This document shows positions 1-7,332 of a stretch of DNA of 64,000 bases, one piece after another. Origin of the DNA: Marimonas arenosa (lineage in GTDB: Bacteria; Pseudomonadota; Alphaproteobacteria; Rhodobacterales; Rhodobacteraceae); contig NZ_JANHAX010000005.1 of assembly GCF_030848945.1 (NCBI RefSeq), forward strand, positions 1 to 64,000. Reading direction: 5' to 3'. The translations under genes were made by a program, and so were the position numbers. Under the pieces are notes generated by a model, which ran no database searches, was not told where the DNA came from, and saw nothing but the letters and a program-made list of their open reading frames with translations. Numbering within the stretch: the stretch's first letter is position 1; every line of letters begins with the position of its first letter.

Positions 1-992
1 CACCTGCTGCCGCGCCCGCCGCCCCGGCCGCATCCCCCGCCCCCGCGGCCCCGGCCTCCGCCGATGGCGGCCGGATCTTTGCCAGCCCGCTGGCGCGCCG
101 GATCGCCGCCGACAAGGGGCTGGACCTGGCCCGGATCAAGGGGTCGGGGCCGAAGGGCCGGATCGTCAAGGCCGACGTAATCGGCGATGTCGTCACCGCT
201 CCCGCGGCGGCGCCCGCCGCCGCAGCCGCTCCGGCCGCCGCTCCGGCCCCCATGCCGCAATCGGCCAGCTCGGAGATGGTGGCGCGGATGTATGAGGGCC
301 GCGAGACCGAGGAGGTCAAGCTCGACGGCATGCGCAAGACCATCGCGGCACGGCTGACCGAGGCCAAGCAGACCATTCCGCATTTCTATCTGCGCCGGGA
401 CATCAAGCTCGACGCGCTGCTGAAACTGCGCGCCGAGATGAATGCCGGGCTGGAAGCGCGCGGCGTCAAGCTTTCCGTCAACGACTTCATCATCAAGGCC
501 TGCGCCAACGCGCTGCAGGCGGCGCCCGAGGCCAACGCCGTCTGGGCCGGCGACAGGATCATCAAGCTCAAACCGTCAGACGTGGCGGTCGCCGTGGCGA
601 TCGACGGCGGCCTCTTCACCCCGGTGATTCAGGATGCCGACAAGAAGTCCCTTTCGGCGCTGAGCACCGAGATGAAAGACCTCGCCGCCCGCGCCCGCGA
701 CCGCAAGCTGGCGCCGCACGAATACCAGGGCGGCAGCTTCGCGATTTCCAACCTGGGCATGTTCGGCATCGACAATTTCGACGCCGTGATCAACCCGCCG
801 CATGGTGCGATCCTGGCCGTCGGCGCGGGCGTGAAAAAACCGGTGGTCAACGCCGATGGCGCGGTGGCGGTGGCGACGGTGATGTCTGTGACGCTCAGCG
901 TCGATCACCGGGTGATCGACGGCGCGCTCGGGGCGCAACTGCTGCAGGTGATCGTCGATCAGATCGAAAACCCGCTGTCGATGCTCGCCTAA
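1..992 (+). CDS. pdhC: Pyruvate dehydrogenase E2 (dihydrolipoamide acetyltransferase), 5'-truncated
   Basis: The reading frame is open from base 3, so the N-terminal lipoyl domain lies outside the window. What remains starts with an Ala/Pro-rich linker, then a peripheral subunit-binding domain (about residues 24-59, RIFASPLARRIAADKGLDL) that docks E3 or E1, a second Ala/Pro linker, and the catalytic acetyltransferase domain from about residue 105. The active-site motif DHRVIDG is close to the C-terminus (about residue 302). The family transfers acetyl groups from lipoamide to CoA. I prefer PDH over the 2-oxoglutarate E2 because of the Ala/Pro linkers and the motif context, but the upstream E1 genes that would settle this are not visible. 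Confidence 0.9.
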   Translation, partial: PAAAPAAPAASPAPAAPASADGGRIFASPLARRIAADKGLDLARIKGSGPKGRIVKADVIGDVVTAPAAAPAAAAAPAAAPAPMPQSASSEMVARMYEGRETEEVKLDGMRKTIAARLTEAKQTIPHFYLRRDIKLDALLKLRAEMNAGLEARGVKLSVNDFIIKACANALQAAPEANAVWAGDRIIKLKPSDVAVAVAIDGGLFTPVIQDADKKSLSALSTEMKDLAARARDRKLAPHEYQGGSFAISNLGMFGIDNFDAVINPPHGAILAVGAGVKKPVVNADGAVAVATVMSVTLSVDHRVIDGALGAQLLQVIVDQIENPLSMLA

Positions 993-1035
993 GAGAAACA
1001 CGCGATTTCAGGGTATTAGATACCTGTTATCGGAT

Positions 1036-1060
1036 AACGGCCCGCTTCGCGCGGGCTGTT
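1036..1060 (+). terminator. Probable rho-independent terminator of the pdh operon
   Basis: A GC hairpin (GCCCGC at 1040-1045, loop TTCGC, GCGGGC at 1051-1056) is followed by TGTTATT. It lies about 45 bases after the E2 stop codon. The T tract is short and interrupted, so efficiency is uncertain. Confidence 0.55.
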
Positions 1061-1147
1061 ATTGCTTTGCATCCGGCCTCGGCTGTTTCCTGTTGTCACA
1101 CCGCCCGACGCGGACCCGCAACAGGCAGGCGAAAGGAGCCGACGCCG

Positions 1148-1336
1148 ATGACCAAAGCCTTGCAGACCTCGGCCATGCTCTTTGCTTTTGCCGCCGCCGG
1201 CCTCGCCGTGATCCATTTTCCGGAAGGTGATAAAAGCGCCGTCGCCGGGTTGGGACCGGCGCCTAAGATCACCGTCACGCCGCTTGACGACAAGGGGCGC
1301 GACCGGCTGGGCGCCGGCCGGGTCTTTCAGAACTGA
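1148..1336 (+). CDS. Small membrane-anchored or exported hypothetical protein (62 aa)
   Basis: This short frame is preceded by a strong ribosome binding site (GAAAGGAG, eight bases before the ATG), which decides the start at 1148. The N-terminus has a hydrophobic stretch (about residues 8-24, SAMLFAFAAAGLAVIHF) that could be a signal or a single membrane anchor, followed by a polar tail. No family is recognised. It stands alone between the pdh operon and the convergent DUF3365 gene. Confidence 0.6.
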   Translation: MTKALQTSAMLFAFAAAGLAVIHFPEGDKSAVAGLGPAPKITVTPLDDKGRDRLGAGRVFQN

Positions 1337-1346
1337 GAACGCGAAG

Positions 1347-1919
1347 TCAGTCGAGCGCCTTCATCAGCGTGAAGACGCCGCGCATCTGGCCTTCCTCGAA
1401 ACCGCGGGCCGTGTCCTCGGGGTAGAGTTCGGCCAGCTTGTCGACCACCGACTGCTGCACCTTGTCGCCGCCATGGCAGTTCAGGCAGACCGCCGCGGTC
1501 GGGATCGCCTTGACCAGGCGGAAGACCTGGCGTCCGTTCTCCTCGACGATCGCGGCCTTGGCCATGTCCTCGGCTTTTTCACCCTTGGCTTCGCGGGCCA
1601 GGAACTCCTCGATCGCCGCGGCGGTGAAGGCATCGGCGGCGTTTTCGGGGTTGCGCAGCTTGTGCGACGACCGCGCCACGCGCCAGCCCGTTGCCCCGGA
1701 GACCTGGGCGGCGATTTCCGGTGCCTTGGTGTTGCAGACCGAGATGCCGTTGACCGGTCCACCGGCCTCAATGGCCGCCACCAGCTCTTTCTTCAGGGCG
1801 CCGCCGAACTGCATCATCACGCCCTTGCCTTCCTCGACCAGGGCCGCCTTGTCCGCCGCGGCGGCCATGCCCGCCCATGCGGCGATTCCGATGGCGAGCG
1901 CCGTCACTGTCGTCTTCAT
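1347..1919 (-). CDS. DUF3365 / Tll0287-like periplasmic haem protein
   Basis: This 190-aa protein has a signal peptide (about residues 1-21, ending AAAA before DKAALVEE) and one CxxCH haem-attachment motif (CLNCH) around residue 146. DUF3365 (Tll0287-like) proteins are small periplasmic single-haem or haem-sensing proteins, sometimes free and sometimes the sensor part of signalling proteins. Here it stands alone with no kinase or cyclase domain. A clear GGAGG site (GACGGAGGAAAAGAC) precedes the ATG. The substrate or redox partner cannot be read from the sequence. Confidence 0.82.
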   Translation of the reverse strand: MKTTVTALAIGIAAWAGMAAAADKAALVEEGKGVMMQFGGALKKELVAAIEAGGPVNGISVCNTKAPEIAAQVSGATGWRVARSSHKLRNPENAADAFTAAAIEEFLAREAKGEKAEDMAKAAIVEENGRQVFRLVKAIPTAAVCLNCHGGDKVQQSVVDKLAELYPEDTARGFEEGQMRGVFTLMKALD

Positions 1920-2074
1920 GTCTTTTCCTCCGTCAGCTACGTATGAAAGGCGTGGGTGCGGTCACGGTAAAGCGGTGCCGCTCTGCCATGCAATCGCTTT
2001 TTCCGCGAGACGCGCCGGTGCGGCAGAAGTCTGCGCGGATGCGACCGCGCCCCGCGCGCCGTCAGAAGTCATCG

Positions 2075-2950
2075 TCAGAACAGGCCGAAAAATCGCTCGG
2101 GCAGTTCGAACTGCAACTGGTAATCCGGGCGGTCAAACTCGTAGAAGCCGGTGTCGCCGCGCGGCCGGAAGGTCCGGCGCATGGTCTCGCGATAACCGGA
2201 CATGTCGAAACCGTCGACTTTCTCGAGATCGGCGAAGGCCTCGAAGGTGGCACGATCCTCGCCGCGAGACTCGGCGAACCAGTGGCGGCCGATGGCGGTG
2301 TCCTTGACCCCCGTCCCGATTTCCTCGGTCACCGCGTTGCGGCGGTTCATGGCGCTGACATATTCCGGGAAATCGCAATATTTCAGGTGGAAAAGGTAGA
2401 GGTCGTCGGGCGCAAACAGCTTGCCATACTGGGTAAAATGCCCGCCCCGTGCAATCTTGGTTCCGACCGACACGACGCAGGGCTTGGAATAGTGCGGTGC
2501 CAGCCGGACATGGCGGCGCGGGCCCAGGATCCGGTCAGTGATGGCCTCGGGCTCGAGGTCGATGCGGTGGGTCACTTCCAGCCCGAGCGGTGTCAGCACC
2601 CGTCGAATGGGCGCGTCCCACAGATATTCCAGCAGGTTTTGACCGCGCTCGGGGTCGACCACCACCAGCTCATCAACATCGCCGATGATGATGTGGTCGT
2701 AGTAGGATCTGAGCCCCATCACGATGTTGTTGAGAAGCCGCCAGCGCTTCATGTCGAAATTTTTGTGGGCGTCGCCGGGGATGCCGATGATGTTGCAGCC
2801 GGTGGCGAGCTCGGCCACGTCGGCGCCGCGGCCGTGGTTGACGATGTAGCAGTTCTCGCGCCCCAGCACCTCGCCATAGTGGTGCAGCCAGGCGCGCAGG
2901 AAGAACAGGTCTTCGCGTACCATCGTTACCGCGGCCACTTTCGATTGCAT
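2075..2950 (-). CDS. Glycosyltransferase family 2-like protein (DVDEL type)
   Basis: The start is set at the ATG giving MQSKVAAVTMV (291 aa), because the longer frame upstream overlaps the divergent gene and looks non-coding. Conserved elements are YIVNHG (35-40), a GCNIIGIPGD stretch (51-60) and an acidic DVDEL motif at 91-95 that probably binds the metal-sugar nucleotide, as DxD motifs do. A paralogue with the same blocks sits at 37692-38588. The protein is probably cytoplasmic, without membrane segments. It is divergent from a sulfotransferase-like gene, which suggests surface glycan or exopolysaccharide modification. Acceptor and donor are unknown. Confidence 0.78.
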   Translation of the reverse strand: MQSKVAAVTMVREDLFFLRAWLHHYGEVLGRENCYIVNHGRGADVAELATGCNIIGIPGDAHKNFDMKRWRLLNNIVMGLRSYYDHIIIGDVDELVVVDPERGQNLLEYLWDAPIRRVLTPLGLEVTHRIDLEPEAITDRILGPRRHVRLAPHYSKPCVVSVGTKIARGGHFTQYGKLFAPDDLYLFHLKYCDFPEYVSAMNRRNAVTEEIGTGVKDTAIGRHWFAESRGEDRATFEAFADLEKVDGFDMSGYRETMRRTFRPRGDTGFYEFDRPDYQLQFELPERFFGLF

Positions 2951-3092
2951 CTGCTCGCCCACTTCGCTCTCGCCCCTGTTCGACGGGGCTTTGCCGTCAC
3001 AATAGGGGCTTACGCCTGCGCGCGAAATGAAAATCCGGCTTTCTCGGGCGGAAAAAACCGGGCAGAATAGCAGAAAAGAGGCAAGAGCAGCC

Positions 3093-3866
3093 ATGTTGCC
3101 GGACGATTTCACCGCCCGTTTCGCGGAAACCGGGCTTTATCTGAAGCGCGCCAACGACGTGCCCCTGGCACAGTTCCAGGTGCTGGGCGAACGCGCCTGC
3201 GGCACCAACATGGTACGCAAGGCGATCGACAAGAATGTCGAGCTTTACCGCACCGAGGGCCTGGGCTGGAAGCATGCCGTGCCGCACATGGTGGCGATCC
3301 CGCGCGACATGCTGATCGTCTGCGCCGTCCGCAACGCCGCCAGTTGGGCGCTCAGCATGCACAAACGCCCCTGGCATTCGCATCCCGACCTGCAGACACT
3401 GGAGTTTTCCGCCTTCATCCGATCCCCCTGGCGCGGCATCGTCGACCGGGCCAGCGATTTCGAGGAACTGCACCCCGAGATGGTACCACATGTCGAAGGC
3501 GCCGAGCTGCAATACGACCGCCACCCGATCACCGGCAAACGGTTCGCCAACCTGTTCGAGCTGCGCAATCTCAAGCAGGCGGCGCTTCTGGGAATGCTCA
3601 ACCGCGACTGCAACGTGCTGGTGGTCAAAGCCGAAAAAGTGCAGCGCGACCAGGTCGGCTTCGTCGCCTGGATGATCGAAGAATTCGGCCTGCCGCTACG
3701 CGGGTTGCGCATCAAGCCGGTGGCACAGCGGCTGGGCAATCGCTTCAACCGCTCGGCCGAGGTCGAAACGCCGGCGAAGATACCGCCCGAGGATCACGCC
3801 TTCATGATGCAGCAGCTCGATCTCGAGATCGAGACGGCGCTGGGATACGACTATTCGCTTGGTTGA
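3093..3866 (+). CDS. Sulfotransferase-like protein
   Basis: This is a 257-aa protein starting MLPDDFTARF, chosen over an upstream ATG because AGAGG lies about ten bases before it. Residues 32-40 (GERACGTNM) resemble the 5'-phosphosulfate loop of PAPS-dependent sulfotransferases, and VRNAASWALSM (about 95-105) resembles their 3'-phosphate-binding segment with Arg and Ser. The C-terminal half, with a basic stretch and HAFMMQQLD, fits the helical end of such enzymes. It is divergent from a glycosyltransferase, so a sulfated surface glycan is a reasonable guess. The family call is by motif only. Confidence 0.6.
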   Translation: MLPDDFTARFAETGLYLKRANDVPLAQFQVLGERACGTNMVRKAIDKNVELYRTEGLGWKHAVPHMVAIPRDMLIVCAVRNAASWALSMHKRPWHSHPDLQTLEFSAFIRSPWRGIVDRASDFEELHPEMVPHVEGAELQYDRHPITGKRFANLFELRNLKQAALLGMLNRDCNVLVVKAEKVQRDQVGFVAWMIEEFGLPLRGLRIKPVAQRLGNRFNRSAEVETPAKIPPEDHAFMMQQLDLEIETALGYDYSLG

Positions 3867-4081
3867 GACCTGGTGATCTCGCGCACGCCCTTGAGCAGCA
3901 GCAGCACCCAGGGCGTACCGTGCATGACGAGATCGAAGATGTCGATCCCGCGCGACAGCTCTCCGGCGGCCAGCATCTTGAGCTTTTCCCAGATATGCGG
4001 CTCGGGCGTGAACGGCGCGAGGCCGAGAAAGAGCGAGGCCAGGATCAGGATGCTCCAGGGTATGCCGTCGAGAAATCGCAT
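3851..4081 (-). CDS. Small two-helix membrane protein (76 aa)
   Basis: The protein starts MRFLDGIPWSILILASLFLGLAPF and has two hydrophobic segments (about 8-24 and 55-66) separated by a polar region with PEPHIWEKL. Similar short proteins in Rhodobacteraceae are usually annotated as RND-transporter-associated or hypothetical membrane proteins, but no transporter lies nearby. Its stop region overlaps the convergent sulfotransferase-like gene by 16 bases. The gene lies just after the tRNA-Asp on the same strand. Confidence 0.65.
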   Translation of the reverse strand: MRFLDGIPWSILILASLFLGLAPFTPEPHIWEKLKMLAAGELSRGIDIFDLVMHGTPWVLLLLKGVREITRSQPSE

Positions 4082-4113
4082 CGTCTGCCTTCTTGCCGTT
4101 TGCGAGGAAAGAA

Positions 4114-4190
4114 TGGCGCGGTTGACGGGGCTCGAACCCGCGACCCCCGGCGTGACAGGCCGGTACTCTAACCAACTGAGCTACAACCGC
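4114..4190 (-). tRNA. tRNA-Asp (GTC), copy 1
   Basis: Read on the minus strand, the gene runs from GCGGTTG (acceptor, 4190) through D-arm TAGCTCAGTTGGTTAGAG, anticodon loop with GTC (complement of GAC at 4154-4156), T-arm GGTTCGAGCCC, to CAACCGC, a G discriminator and an encoded CCA (4114-4116). All four arms pair. The 77-base sequence is identical to the second copy at 4645-4721. Confidence 0.97.
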
Positions 4191-4602
4191 GTTGTGTCCG
4201 GGGGACATAGTGCCTGTCTTGGTGGGCGTCAATGCCCTTGATTTCGAGACCGCTCCGATCTTCGCGTGAACCCGGCGATTGCCGGCGACTCGATTGCCGC
4301 TCTTGGCCGGAAGCGGTCGTTCACGCTGTCGGGAGTTCCCGGCCCGGACTCAAGGCGCCCCGCGCCGCCGGGCCAGCGGCGGACCGTCCCGGCGGTCTGC
4401 CGCCTTTGCAGGCGAAGTGCCTGACTTGGAGGGAAGGAAGTGCTTGGCTGGCATCAACTGCCCAACGCAACGGTCGTTGCGGCAGCCCACGCTCCGCCGC
4501 TGGCCCGGCTTGGTTGGTGAATGAAGCTTAAGGCCATTTCCCGCCGCCCTCGCGACACCAGCCATATCCGATGAATGTCTGGCAACCGCCAAGCCCGAAC
4601 GA
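4191..4602. other. Spacer between the two tRNA-Asp genes, no gene seen
   Basis: About 410 bases of GC-rich DNA hold no convincing reading frame on either strand. It contains several imperfect inverted segments, such as the GGCCGGAAGCGGTCGTTC region near 4310, and looks like degenerate intergenic repeat sequence. No integrase fragment or attachment-like direct repeat other than the tRNA copies themselves was seen. Confidence 0.5.
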
Positions 4603-4630
4603 AAAAAGCGCCCCCGAAAGGGCGCTTTTT
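4603..4630 (-). terminator. Rho-independent terminator after tRNA-Asp copy 2
   Basis: On the minus strand the sequence reads AAAAAGCGCCC, loop TTTC, then GGGGGCGCTTTTTT. The stem is strong and flanked by A and T tracts on both sides, so it could work in both directions. It lies 14 bases after the 3' end of the tRNA at 4645. Confidence 0.85.
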
Positions 4631-4644
4631 GCGAAGGGCAGCGG

Positions 4645-4721
4645 TGGCGCGGTTGACGGGGCTCGAACCCGCGACCCCCGGCGTGACAGGCCGGTACTCT
4701 AACCAACTGAGCTACAACCGC
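4645..4721 (-). tRNA. tRNA-Asp (GTC), copy 2
   Basis: This has the same 77 bases as copy 1, with the anticodon complement at 4685-4687 and an encoded CCA at 4645-4647. The two genes are in direct orientation about 450 bases apart. A terminator follows this copy at 4603-4630, so the copies are probably transcribed separately. Confidence 0.97.
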
Positions 4722-4988
4722 TCACTGCCCGCCCCGGCATTGCCGCCGAAGCGTGGCGACGTGTTTATGCCCGCCCACGCGGGGCGTCAAGCGCCGGAAT
4801 GCACGGGGCGTGAAAAATTCAACCGAAAAACCCGTGGCAGATCGGCCACGTCGCGGGGTCTGTCCGAATTCTCCCTATTTTCGTCCGCCCCACGCCGCAA
4901 TCCACAACCATCCTTGCCGGACGAACCGCAGAAAGCGCCGACCGGCGCGTGGCCGGCTGGCGCCTTTGACGAGTAAAGGAGCAGACCG

Positions 4989-5111
4989 ATGGCCTCTGCC
5001 AAACCGCCGAAACCGGCCGCCCCCGCGCCGAAGCCCGGACCCAAGACACCGGCGCAGCCGGCCAGCCAGACCCGGCCGAAACCGATCATCACCGATTACG
5101 CCTCGCTCTGA
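4989..5111 (+). CDS. Small Pro/Ala/Lys-rich protein (40 aa)
   Basis: An AAAGGAG site lies 8 bases before the ATG, and the frame encodes a 40-residue basic Pro/Ala/Lys-rich peptide with a more ordered C-terminal end IITDYASL. Low-complexity composition means chance occurrence cannot be excluded in this GC-rich DNA, but the ribosome binding site and the non-repetitive C-terminus argue for a real gene. It precedes the TfoX-type gene by 26 bases, possibly as one transcript. Confidence 0.45.
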   Translation: MASAKPPKPAAPAPKPGPKTPAQPASQTRPKPIITDYASL

Positions 5112-5137
5112 GCTGGCGAGACGGTTAGGCTGTCGAC

Positions 5138-5470
5138 ATGGGCACGCCTGTTTCGACCATTCGCAATCTCGGCCCCGCGATGGAGGCGGCTTTTGCCCGG
5201 TCGGGGATCCACTCGGCCGAGGAGTTGCGCGCGCTTGGGCCCGACGCCGCCTATGCCCGCCTGCTCGAAAACGGCCATAGGCCGCATTTCATCGGCTACT
5301 ACGTTCTGGTGATGGGGCTTCAGGGCCGCCGCTGGAACGACTGCAAGGGCGCCGAAAAGGCCGCCTTGCGCCGGAAATTCGACGCGTTGAAGGCGGCCAA
5401 ACATGACAAGGGCCGCTCCGATCTGGAAGCGGCCCTAGACGCGATCGGGGTGGTCGAAAAGCGGCGTTAG
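5138..5470 (+). CDS. TfoX/Sxy C-terminal domain protein
   Basis: This 110-aa protein consists mainly of the helix-hairpin-helix-like TfoX C-terminal domain ([29 protein letters not shown], residues 6-34), which in Sxy/TfoX competence regulators lies behind an N-terminal domain. Here the N-terminal domain is missing, as in many stand-alone alphaproteobacterial homologues. The role is unknown, and DNA or protein binding is an inference from the fold. Its stop overlaps the convergent ndk stop by four bases. Confidence 0.8.
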   Translation: MGTPVSTIRNLGPAMEAAFARSGIHSAEELRALGPDAAYARLLENGHRPHFIGYYVLVMGLQGRRWNDCKGAEKAALRRKFDALKAAKHDKGRSDLEAALDAIGVVEKRR

Positions 5471-5889
5471 CCCACCAGTTCCAGCCCCGAGAAGAAGAAC
5501 GCGATCTCTTCCTTGGCGGTGTCGGGCCCGTCCGAGCCGTGCACCGAGTTCTCGCCGATCGACAGCGCGAAGGTCTTGCGGATGGTGCCGTCGGCCGCCT
5601 CGGCCGGGTTGGTGGCGCCCATCACCTCGCGGTTGCGGGCAATGGCGTTTTCGCCTTCCAGCACCTGCACCACGATTGGTTCGGAAATCATGAATTCGCA
5701 CAGCTCGTCGAAGAACGGGCGCTCCTTGTGCACGCCGTAGAACTGCTGCGCCTGGGCCAGCGTCAACTGGATCCGCTTGGAGGCGACAACGCGCAGACCG
5801 CCGTCTTCCAGCATGGCGGTGATCTTGCCGGTCAGGTTGCGCTTGGTGGCGTCGGGCTTGATGATCGAGAAGGTGCGTTCGAGTGCCAT
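5467..5889 (-). CDS. ndk: Nucleoside diphosphate kinase
   Basis: It balances NTP and dNTP pools by moving the gamma-phosphate of ATP through a phosphohistidine. The 140-aa protein starting [18 protein letters not shown] matches the usual family length. The active-site motif NSVHGSD places the catalytic His at 117. An upstream ATG at 5895 is in frame, but the AGGAG site is better spaced (about 9 bases) for the second ATG, so 5889 was chosen. It is cytoplasmic and monocistronic, convergent with the TfoX-like gene. Confidence 0.97.
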   Translation of the reverse strand: MALERTFSIIKPDATKRNLTGKITAMLEDGGLRVVASKRIQLTLAQAQQFYGVHKERPFFDELCEFMISEPIVVQVLEGENAIARNREVMGATNPAEAADGTIRKTFALSIGENSVHGSDGPDTAKEEIAFFFSGLELVG

Positions 5890-5968
5890 GGTCATGGGCT
5901 CCTGTTGCGTGTTGGTCAGCGTTTGGGCGCCCTGCTACCATGGGGGCGAGGCTTTGAAAAGCCGCAGA

Positions 5969-7162
5969 TTAGAGCCCGCTGCGCTGGCTTTCGAGACGGC
6001 CCACGGCATAGGCTGCCGCCAACCCGACCCCGCTTGAAACCACCATCGCGCCCAGAAGCACGTAGACACCGAAGGCATTGGTCACCAGCGCACCGACCAA
6101 GGTGGAAATCGCCGCACCGCCAGCCAGCGTCAGCGCCCCCGAGAGCCCCGAGGCGGAGCCGGCGAGCCTGGGTGCCACCGACATCACCCCGGCATTGGCG
6201 CCAGGCAGCGTCAGCCCGTTGCCGAAGCCAACGAAGATTGCGCCGCCGAACATCACGGCCGGATGCGAGATCCCGGCCAGCACCGTCAGCATGGCCGCCA
6301 GCGGACCCAGCGTGGCGCACCAGCGCCCCAGCACCATCAGCCGCACGATGCCCCAGGACCGCGCCATCCGGGTCGAGACGATATTACCGAGCATGAACCC
6401 GCCCGAGATCGAGCCCATACCGATCCCCAGCAGCGCCGGCGTCAGCCCGTAGGCCGCCTCACCGACCTGCGGCGCGCCGCCGAGAAACACGTAGAACCCC
6501 CCAACCGAGAACACCAGAAGAGCGCAATAGGCCCAGAACAGGCGCTCCCGGAACAATTCCGGATACGAGCGGAACTGCACTGAAAAACTGACCGAGGGCG
6601 TCTGGTTGGTCTCGCCCATGTCGGCCCAGATCAGCAGCAACAGCGCCACGCCTGCAATGGCAAAGAACCAGAAGGTCGACCGCCAGCCGAACCATTCATC
6701 GAGGTAGCCGCCAAGGACCGGCCCCAACAGCGGCGCCAGCGCCATCGCCGTGCCCATGATGCCCAAAAGCCGCGCTGCCTCTTCCTTGGGGGCAATGTCG
6801 CGTACCACCGTCCGGCTCAGCACCATGCCCACGCCGACCATGCATTGCATCATGCGAAACCCTAGGAAAACCCAGACATTTTCCGCCAGCGCACACCCCA
6901 CCGAGGCCACCACGAAAACCGCGAATCCTCCCAGCATCACCGGTCGCCGCCCGATCATGTCGCTCAACGGCCCAAGGATCATCTGCAACACCGCTGACAT
7001 AGCCAGGTACCCGCCCAGCGCCAGCGAAACGAGGCCGTAATCGGCGTCATACTCCGCCGCGATCTGCTTGAGCGACGGCAGGAACATGTTCAGCGACAGC
7101 ACGCTCAGCGAGGTGAGAAGCACCAGCGTCAGCATACGGGGCGGGGATTTTGCGGGGGCCAT
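5969..7162 (-). CDS. Bcr/CflA-type MFS multidrug efflux transporter
   Basis: This is a 397-aa protein with twelve predicted hydrophobic segments. The N-terminus is MAPAKSPPRMLTLVLLTSLS, and the first half contains the MFS loop signature GPLSDMIGRRPVML (about residues 70-83). The start at 7162 was chosen over an upstream ATG because the longer N-terminus is arginine-rich shadow sequence. Family members export drugs such as bicyclomycin or chloramphenicol by proton antiport, though the substrate here is unknown. The gene is divergent from an ABC-F gene, and a perfect 12-base palindrome lies 11 bases before its start codon. Confidence 0.88.
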   Translation of the reverse strand: MAPAKSPPRMLTLVLLTSLSVLSLNMFLPSLKQIAAEYDADYGLVSLALGGYLAMSAVLQMILGPLSDMIGRRPVMLGGFAVFVVASVGCALAENVWVFLGFRMMQCMVGVGMVLSRTVVRDIAPKEEAARLLGIMGTAMALAPLLGPVLGGYLDEWFGWRSTFWFFAIAGVALLLLIWADMGETNQTPSVSFSVQFRSYPELFRERLFWAYCALLVFSVGGFYVFLGGAPQVGEAAYGLTPALLGIGMGSISGGFMLGNIVSTRMARSWGIVRLMVLGRWCATLGPLAAMLTVLAGISHPAVMFGGAIFVGFGNGLTLPGANAGVMSVAPRLAGSASGLSGALTLAGGAAISTLVGALVTNAFGVYVLLGAMVVSSGVGLAAAYAVGRLESQRSGL

Positions 7163-7172
7163 GAGGCATCCG

Positions 7173-7184
7173 TTCACATGTGAA
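7173..7184. promoter_or_regulatory. Perfect palindrome before the efflux gene, candidate operator
   Basis: TTCACATGTGAA is a perfect 12-base palindrome just upstream of the MFS start codon at 7162, where a repressor would block transcription or initiation. No regulator gene is adjacent, so the protein that might bind it is unknown. Confidence 0.4.
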
Positions 7185-7239
7185 TGTCTCAGCGGTAGCG
7201 CCGCGCCGGGAGGGCTGCAAGACGATTGCAGACGGACGC

Positions 7240-7284
7240 CCGGAAAACGTCGCGTTTTCCGGCCCGGAATTCGTATCGAATTCC
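7240..7284. repeat. Two consecutive inverted repeats of the same plan
   Basis: Two perfect inverted repeats lie side by side in the divergent MFS/ABC-F region. The first is CCGGAAAACG (7240-7249), loop TCG, CGTTTTCCGG (7253-7262). The second is GGAATTCG (7266-7273), loop TAT, CGAATTCC (7277-7284). Both fit GGAAnnCGnnnCGnnTTCC, with centres 24 bases apart. They could be paired operators or RNA hairpins ahead of the ABC-F gene. Confidence 0.55.
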
Positions 7285-7332
7285 GCCACCACCCCGATTG
7301 ACACCCCCCGCCCCCTCTGGCACGTCCCCCCA

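Noticed and set aside
4232..4706. Several short frames across the tRNA region
   Set aside because: They read through or antisense to tRNA genes and the terminator. Composition is Arg/Pro-rich without a start signal.
5539..6396. Long plus-strand frame opposite ndk and the efflux pump
   Set aside because: It is antisense shadow sequence rich in Arg and His with no motif; both opposing genes are certain.
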